Made by a program: the position numbers and the translations under genes | The notes under the pieces: generated by a model | Seen by the model: the letters and a program-made list of their open reading frames with translations, nothing else | What the model was told of the DNA's origin: nothing | Database searches by the model: none | Source: Planctomycetaceae bacterium | GTDB taxonomy: Bacteria; Planctomycetota; Planctomycetia; Planctomycetales; Planctomycetaceae | Reading direction: 5' to 3' | Length of the DNA stretch: 10,470 nucleotides | Assembly: GCA_947463775.1 (NCBI GenBank) | Contig: CANHVD010000145.1 | Location: 1-10,470, forward strand | Shown here: piece by piece, positions 6,301 through 10,470 of the stretch | How the letters are laid out: each line of letters starts with the position of its first letter | Position numbering within the stretch: position 1 is the stretch's first letter

Positions 6301-7170
6301 CTAGCGGTTTGGGACTGCCAGGATGTCCCCATAGGCTCGTGAGCCAGCTGGAGATGAGCTGTGGAATGGGTCACACACTGAGTACCCCATCGCCTTCAAC
6401 TCCGCGACGATGGATTCCGCCTTAAATCCTTTTGCTGCAAGAAGCTCCCGCGAGAACTCAGCAAACACAACTGGCCGGAACGACTTGAGTGTCTCCGTCG
6501 CACCTTTAAGCACAAGGCCTTCCGCGCCCTCGACATCAATCTTGATCAGGCCCGGATTTAGCCCATGCTCACGCACCAGTTGATCGATGGTTGAAACATT
6601 GACTGGTATTCTTGTGCGATTTTGATCATTCCTGACGGAGTAATGACTAATCCCGCCCAGTGAAGAAAACTCTTCTCGATCTTCAATAAACTCAATGTCC
6701 AGAACGCCAGCCTTGTCGGCGAGGGCACCGTTAAAGACGATGACCTTCTGATTCAGGTTGTTACGCGCTACATTCGCGACCAGTCGCCTGTGTGCTCCTG
6801 GCGTTGGTTCGGCAGATAACACTCGACCCGATTGAAGATAGGTTGCGAGCAGGCATGTGAAGAAGCCAATATTTGCCCCCACATCAATTGCATCTTTGTC
6901 CGGAGACACGTGCTCTCTCAGGATCTTGATGGCTTCTGGTTCGTACTCGCCAGTCTCGACCAATCTCGCGAAAAGATGCGACGCCACTGGTACTTGAAAC
7001 ACACCACCAAACGACGGCACGTTCAAAACTGGATCATTCACGATCAATCGCTTCATGTTCACCCATTCATGTGTTCTGAATGAGTTTTTGCGACCAAAAG
7101 TCTGCATCGCATAAATCCAGAGGGGCCGTAAACGACTTCCGAATCGCGACTGTTTAAGAGTCTCCAGCAT
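6301..7170 (-). CDS. FkbM-family SAM-dependent methyltransferase (first copy)
   Basis: This 289-aa protein has a class I methyltransferase core. AIDVGANIGFFTCLLA (residues 94-109) is the S-adenosylmethionine-binding motif I. VLSAEPTPGAHRRL (117-130) carries the acidic residue at the end of strand two. LIKIDVEGAEGLVLKGA (208-224) is the FkbM signature, and VVFAEF (234-239) follows. FkbM enzymes usually O-methylate sugar hydroxyls in macrolides, glycolipids or polysaccharides, and the neighbouring flippase and glycosyltransferase suggest a glycan substrate. The N-terminal 90 residues are an extra segment preceding the fold. ATG at 7170 is preferred to 7176 because AAAAGGA (7177-7183) lies 6 nt before the former and directly abuts the latter. 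It is not a recent duplicate of the neighbouring FkbM protein: motifs and lengths differ. Confidence 0.92.
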   Translation of the reverse strand: MLETLKQSRFGSRLRPLWIYAMQTFGRKNSFRTHEWVNMKRLIVNDPVLNVPSFGGVFQVPVASHLFARLVETGEYEPEAIKILREHVSPDKDAIDVGANIGFFTCLLATYLQSGRVLSAEPTPGAHRRLVANVARNNLNQKVIVFNGALADKAGVLDIEFIEDREEFSSLGGISHYSVRNDQNRTRIPVNVSTIDQLVREHGLNPGLIKIDVEGAEGLVLKGATETLKSFRPVVFAEFSRELLAAKGFKAESIVAELKAMGYSVCDPFHSSSPAGSRAYGDILAVPNR

Positions 7171-7514
7171 CAGCATTCCTTTTCATACCCAAACGAACAG
7201 CAATCTACGCGTCTGACCAGTAGCCGCCGTGTAGACTTCGCGTTTTTCTTTGTCGCTTTGTGGATTGGATGCACGGGGCTGAGTCAACCGTATGCAGATT
7301 CAATCACGGCCACTTGGCGGTCTGGCTGAAGTTTATCAGCGGTGATGGTTATTGTCACCCGGAATTCATGGCTTGAGTTGTTTCGATCGTGACGATGGCT
7401 GCGGATGTTTCGGGACAGGAATCAGCTTTCATGCGAGAAAAACAATGTCCGTCCGTTGTCCTTCAGAAATACCCGCAAGTTCCACAACACTCCGGTATTC
7501 AAATGGAACGGCAA
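7171..7514. other. Intergenic gap between the two FkbM genes
   Basis: No convincing gene lies in these 344 bp. The plus-strand ORFs at 7352-7543 and 7389-7613 run into the antisense of the second FkbM gene and have no motifs. GTTCCA (7479-7484) pairs with TGGAAC (7504-7509), a 6-bp stem with a 19-nt loop starting 5 nt past the second FkbM stop, possibly a weak 3'-end structure. The length of the gap suggests the first FkbM gene may have its own promoter, but I found no clear -35/-10 pair. Confidence 0.5.
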
Positions 7515-8204
7515 CTACAGCAGGTCACTTCTGGCAAAGATGACGTCAGCCTGATAAAGCTGGAAGCTTGGCTTGGCTGTATACCCATTAATAATCCAAA
7601 TCGGCACGAATGATCTCGATCGAAGGTAGGCAATCAGATCTTCAATGAGAGATTCTCCCATGTACTGGGGAACAAGCGAAGCTTCAAGCTGAATCAGCTT
7701 GATCTCGCTGAGCCGAGTTCCGGCTCCCTCTAACACCTGCATCTCAAAGCCCTGAGTGTCAATTTTTAGACAAACGTTGTCGGAAGATTTACACAACTCG
7801 CCGTAGATGCTGTCCAGTCGAACGATGGTCACGGTCTCTTGCCCAACCGTCGTCAGATCAATCGCGTGTTCAATGGCTGAGAGTTTTCTGAATGAACTGG
7901 CGGCCGAATGCGTGGACACGTTTATTGTGTCTGTGGCGGGGGCGGAGCCAAGGGCATAGTTATGCACCTTCCACTTTCCCGCACCATGCTGATTTGCCTT
8001 CAATCGCAGTTTCTCACTCGCGCTCCCAAGCGGTTCGAATGATTCGATTCTTCCTTTATAGCCTAGGGACCGTATGTGCATCGCATACTGCCCAACGTTA
8101 GCACCCACGTCCAATACACAGTCGATTTTAAAAGTGTCAAGATAATGTTTTAGAGGATATCGAATGAAGTCCCTGCCCTGCCGCTGCAGCGCATCCCGAA
8201 TCAT
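7515..8204 (-). CDS. FkbM-family SAM-dependent methyltransferase (second copy)
   Basis: This is a 229-aa compact FkbM protein. VLDVGANVGQYAMHIRSLGY (residues 30-49) is the S-adenosylmethionine-binding loop. GRIESFEPLGSASEKL (51-66) contains the acidic residue of strand two. VCLKIDTQGFEMQVLEGA (144-161) is the FkbM signature in its DTQGFE form. IKLIQLEASLVPQYMGES follows, and the protein ends with QADVIFAR, a common ending for the family. The expected role is O-methylation of a sugar in the glycan made by this block. ATG at 8204 is chosen because MIRDALQRQGRDFIRYP resembles the usual family start; an in-frame GTG at 8219 would add five residues. Neither has a strong binding site. It is the first gene of the minus-strand block, with its promoter presumably in 8205-8400. 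Confidence 0.92.
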   Translation of the reverse strand: MIRDALQRQGRDFIRYPLKHYLDTFKIDCVLDVGANVGQYAMHIRSLGYKGRIESFEPLGSASEKLRLKANQHGAGKWKVHNYALGSAPATDTINVSTHSAASSFRKLSAIEHAIDLTTVGQETVTIVRLDSIYGELCKSSDNVCLKIDTQGFEMQVLEGAGTRLSEIKLIQLEASLVPQYMGESLIEDLIAYLRSRSFVPIWIINGYTAKPSFQLYQADVIFARSDLL

Positions 8205-9134
8205 GCTGAAGAGGAACACCTAACACCACTACTTTCGATCTGGACGTAAACGCAAAGAAGTTGATTCTTCTGCCGCTGATTTTTTGGCCACACACTATTC
8301 AAAATGAACACACTCTATGGGCGTTGTCGGTGCTTGAAATTTTAATCGTCGTCATTCCTGCCAAGGCAGGATGCAGATGGAGGTACCGGATTCACCTTTG
8401 AGGGGAAGTTCCAACTCCGAAACCAGGGATTGACAGAACGCTAACGTCATTTTCCCGATACGCAGGCCGAAATTCCTCAATCAGACAAGAATCCCGCGTG
8501 GAAAACGTGCCCTTATTGTGACAAACACTCCGCCTGATCTTGAAAGGTATGCTGCCTATTGTCAAACGATTGACCGTCACAGATTATCAGGGTGCGAGGG
8601 TGGGAATTGTTGTTGGCAGCGAATTGAGAAACGGTGATGGTTTACCTGAGCTGCAAGGAGGCGAGCCATGCCTGTTGATAGGTCGAGAAGGCTCATTGGA
8701 AGTGCCTGTCATTTGTTTGGCGTTTGCTCTGCAAGGGCTTGCAAGGTGTCAAACGCAAAGCCGAACGACTGCTCGGCTGGGTTGCCTAAGACCACAAGAT
8801 CAGACCCGCGCCAACACACTTCCTGGAGCTGCGTATCGCACGACTCTGGAGCGCGTGCAGGACTCTTTTTGGGCTGCCTCTTGCCGGGCTTTCTTGCAGA
8901 CTTAGATGTGCCTTGCTTCCAAATGCCAATCGCAATCCAGCCAATCCCGTCACGCTGCTTTTGGTTTCGAAAGAGTTTTCTTCGACGTGGGGAAGCTGCG
9001 CCGAAATGAATCATCGCTGAATAAAAATCGTTGATCAGTTTCCTCGTCTGTGGATTGAACGACACCGTAGGACATTTTCATTATGATTCCGGCCGCGAGA
9101 TTTTCACGCAGATTTTCGTCGGAGTCAGAGTGCG
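8205..9134. other. Gene-poor divergent region, 930 bp, with stem-loops and weak ORFs
   Basis: The region separates divergent genes and holds no gene I can support. TCCTGCC/GGCAGGA (8356-8371) is a 7-bp inverted repeat with a 2-nt centre. On the plus strand an ORF at 8668-9009 (113 codons, eight Cys) has a perfect AAGGAGG at 8655-8661, 6 nt before its ATG. On the minus strand an ORF at 8709-9065 (118 codons, basic middle section) overlaps it almost completely. They cannot both be ordinary genes. Neither shows a motif or signal peptide, and the Ser/Arg/Cys-rich plus-strand product looks like an out-of-frame reading. A TATGAT at 9082-9087 could be a -10 box for the downstream gene, but no good -35 accompanies it. 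Confidence 0.5.
8720..8778. repeat. Two adjacent stem-loops in the gene-poor region
   Basis: GCGTTTG (8720-8726) pairs with CAAACGC (8750-8756) and encloses GCAAG/CTTGC (8731-8735 with 8738-8742). Three bases later AGCCGA (8759-8764) pairs with TCGGCT (8773-8778) around an 8-nt loop. The paired segments account for 36 of 59 bases. This could be part of a structured RNA, a palindromic repeat unit or chance. Strand cannot be decided. Confidence 0.35.
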
Positions 9135-10470
9135 ATGTGCCAGTTCAGAACGATTCTAAAGCCTGGGCTCACGAAGATGTTGGTCGCGATTCCGAGACTG
9201 CTGTCTTTTGCGGTGATCCTCGGGGCCGTTGAGCAAATCGCAGCCGATGATCCTGACTTCTATCGCGACGTACGTCCGATTCTGGCAAAAGCTTGTTTTC
9301 ATTGTCACGGTCCCGATGAAGAAACTCGGGAGGCCGGCTTACGACTGGACAGGCCCGAGGGCTTGTTTGGGACAATTGAAGATCGACGAGTGGTGACGGA
9401 GGGTGATCCGGATCACAGTGAGTTGATCCGAAGAATTCTGTCTGATCAGGCCGATGTTGAGATGCCTCCTGCCGACTCGGGGAAATCTCTGACTCCCGTG
9501 CAGAAGGATGTGCTGGTGAAATGGGTCTCTGCAGGTGCGCCCTGGAAAGAACATTGGGCGTTTATCCCGCCTCAACTTCCTGCGGTTCCTGCTGTCGTTC
9601 CGGAAGTTTCGAGAGATAAGACGGCGGTCAGTGAAATCGATTGTTTCATACTTGAAAAGCTTTCGGCGGCCGGTCTGACTCCGTCGTTGGCGGCCGATGA
9701 CGCAACTCAGGTTCGCCGTGTATTTCTCGATCTGATCGGACTACCTCCGACCGTCGAAGAAGCTGATCATTGGTTGGCACGATTGAAGGAAGAGCAGTCC
9801 GCAGAGAAGCCAACAGGCCCGGACAATGCGGTATGGCGTGAACTCGTCGATCATCTGCTTTCGCGTCCGGAGTACGGGGAACGCTGGGCTCGAGTCTGGC
9901 TGGATATGGCTCGGTATGCCGATACCAATGGTTACGAGAAGGACCGAGCGCGATCAATCTGGCCTTATCGTGACTGGGTCATCAGCGCATTGAATGCTGA
10001 TATGCCGTTTGATCAGTTTTCTATCGAACAGCTGGCCGGAGACCTGTTGCCCAACGCATCGATTTCGCAGCGAATCGCCACAGGGTTTCATCGCAACACG
10101 ATGTTAAACGAAGAGGGGGGCATTGATCCTCTGGAGTTTCGTTTTCACGCAATGACCGATCGCGTGGCCACCACGGGGACAACATGGCTTGGGCTGACAG
10201 TCGGTTGTGCTCAATGCCATACTCACAAGTACGATCCACTGACACATCGTGAGTACTATCAGATGATGGCGTTTTTGAACAACGCTGATGAGCCGTCGTT
10301 GTCTCTGCCGGATGACACAAAGTTGCGGCAGGAGGCTGCAAATCGACAGAAAGCGGGCCAGCTGCTTCATGAATTGCCGAAGCATTGGCCGCTTGAACAA
10401 CTGGAGGTGCTTCCTTCGCGAATCACGAACGCTGCTGGCGAGGGAGATGAGAAACTGACAATCGATGGTC
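9135..10470 (+). CDS. Planctomycete cytochrome-c-like / DUF1549 protein, 5' part
   Basis: 445 codons are visible and the gene runs off the window. Residues 1-37 form a signal peptide (basic start, core LLSFAVILGAV, likely cut after IAA). DFYRDVRPILAKACFHCHGP (41-60) is the PSCyt1 domain, with haem motif C54-x2-C57-H58 and M110-P-P as likely distal ligand. GLRLDRPEGL between them is typical. From about 165 the DUF1549 domain follows: EIDCFILEKL, RRVFLDLIGLPPT (194-206), SRPEYGERWARVWLDMARYADTNGYEKD (243-270), and a second CxxCH at C358-x2-C361-H362 followed by KYDPLTHREYY. A DUF1553 domain would be expected after the window edge, and a DUF1501 gene is a common downstream partner. These exported proteins are abundant in Planctomycetota; their function is unproven. 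ATG at 9135 is preferred to 9177 because GGAG (9121-9124) lies 10 nt upstream. Confidence 0.95.
   Translation, partial: MCQFRTILKPGLTKMLVAIPRLLSFAVILGAVEQIAADDPDFYRDVRPILAKACFHCHGPDEETREAGLRLDRPEGLFGTIEDRRVVTEGDPDHSELIRRILSDQADVEMPPADSGKSLTPVQKDVLVKWVSAGAPWKEHWAFIPPQLPAVPAVVPEVSRDKTAVSEIDCFILEKLSAAGLTPSLAADDATQVRRVFLDLIGLPPTVEEADHWLARLKEEQSAEKPTGPDNAVWRELVDHLLSRPEYGERWARVWLDMARYADTNGYEKDRARSIWPYRDWVISALNADMPFDQFSIEQLAGDLLPNASISQRIATGFHRNTMLNEEGGIDPLEFRFHAMTDRVATTGTTWLGLTVGCAQCHTHKYDPLTHREYYQMMAFLNNADEPSLSLPDDTKLRQEAANRQKAGQLLHELPKHWPLEQLEVLPSRITNAAGEGDEKLTIDG

Noticed and set aside
8392..8580. 62-codon minus-strand ORF in the gene-poor region
   Set aside because: No motif, no convincing binding site and no neighbour coupling; insufficient to call a gene.
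8205..9134. Insertion sequence or transposase remnant
   Set aside because: No terminal inverted repeats, target-site duplication or recognisable transposase residues could be found by eye; kept only as an open possibility.
9169..10400. Several minus-strand ORFs across the right end
   Set aside because: They are antisense to the cytochrome/DUF1549 coding sequence, which shows unmistakable family motifs along its length.
1..10470. CRISPR array, tRNA or rRNA genes, defence system
   Set aside because: I saw no regularly spaced repeats, tRNA-like cloverleaf, rRNA sequence or defence-associated domains in either strand.

Overview
The window looks like a chromosomal segment from a member of the Planctomycetota. 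The strongest sign is the gene running off the right end (9135 onward). It has the planctomycete-type cytochrome-c-like N-terminus (CFHCH, then MPP) followed by a DUF1549-type region with a second CAQCH motif, an arrangement that is greatly expanded in this phylum. The secreted two-SH3-domain protein and the thioredoxin-like protein with a GCxI-type tail also fit. No species can be named from the sequence alone.

Layout. (1) The left edge holds the first 34 codons of a short-chain dehydrogenase/reductase on the minus strand. A possible 65-aa ORF overlaps its start. (2) 374-1018 (minus) encodes an exported thioredoxin-fold protein. (3) 1019-1704 is a divergent intergenic region with an unusual cluster of symmetric DNA motifs at 1322-1417. 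(4) 1705-3147 (plus) encodes an exported 480-aa protein with two SH3-like domains, a helical middle and a separate C-terminal domain. A strong stem-loop follows its stop. (5) 3395-8204 is a minus-strand surface-polysaccharide block. In transcription order it is FkbM methyltransferase, gap, second FkbM methyltransferase, short gap, Wzx/MATE-like flippase, GT4-like glycosyltransferase. (6) 8205-9134 has no convincing gene, but holds several stem-loops and weak ORFs on both strands. (7) 9135-10470 (plus) is the 5' part of the planctomycete cytochrome/DUF1549 gene.

How the genes fit together. The four minus-strand genes make a sensible partial pathway for a glycan. The glycosyltransferase adds a sugar, the FkbM enzymes could O-methylate sugars, and the flippase moves the lipid-linked product across the membrane. 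No polymerase, ligase or initiating sugar-phosphate transferase is visible, so the block is either part of a larger dispersed set or a degenerate locus. The thioredoxin-like, SH3 and cytochrome proteins all carry export signals and are probably periplasmic, but nothing links them functionally to the glycan genes.

Several starts were moved from the longest ORF to internal codons with good ribosome binding sites: 1705 for the SH3 protein, GTG at 4555 for the glycosyltransferase and 7170 for the first FkbM gene. I see no CRISPR array, tRNA, rRNA, intact insertion sequence or defence system. The unexplained parts most worth attention are the motif cluster at 1322-1417 and the gene-poor 8205-9134 segment.
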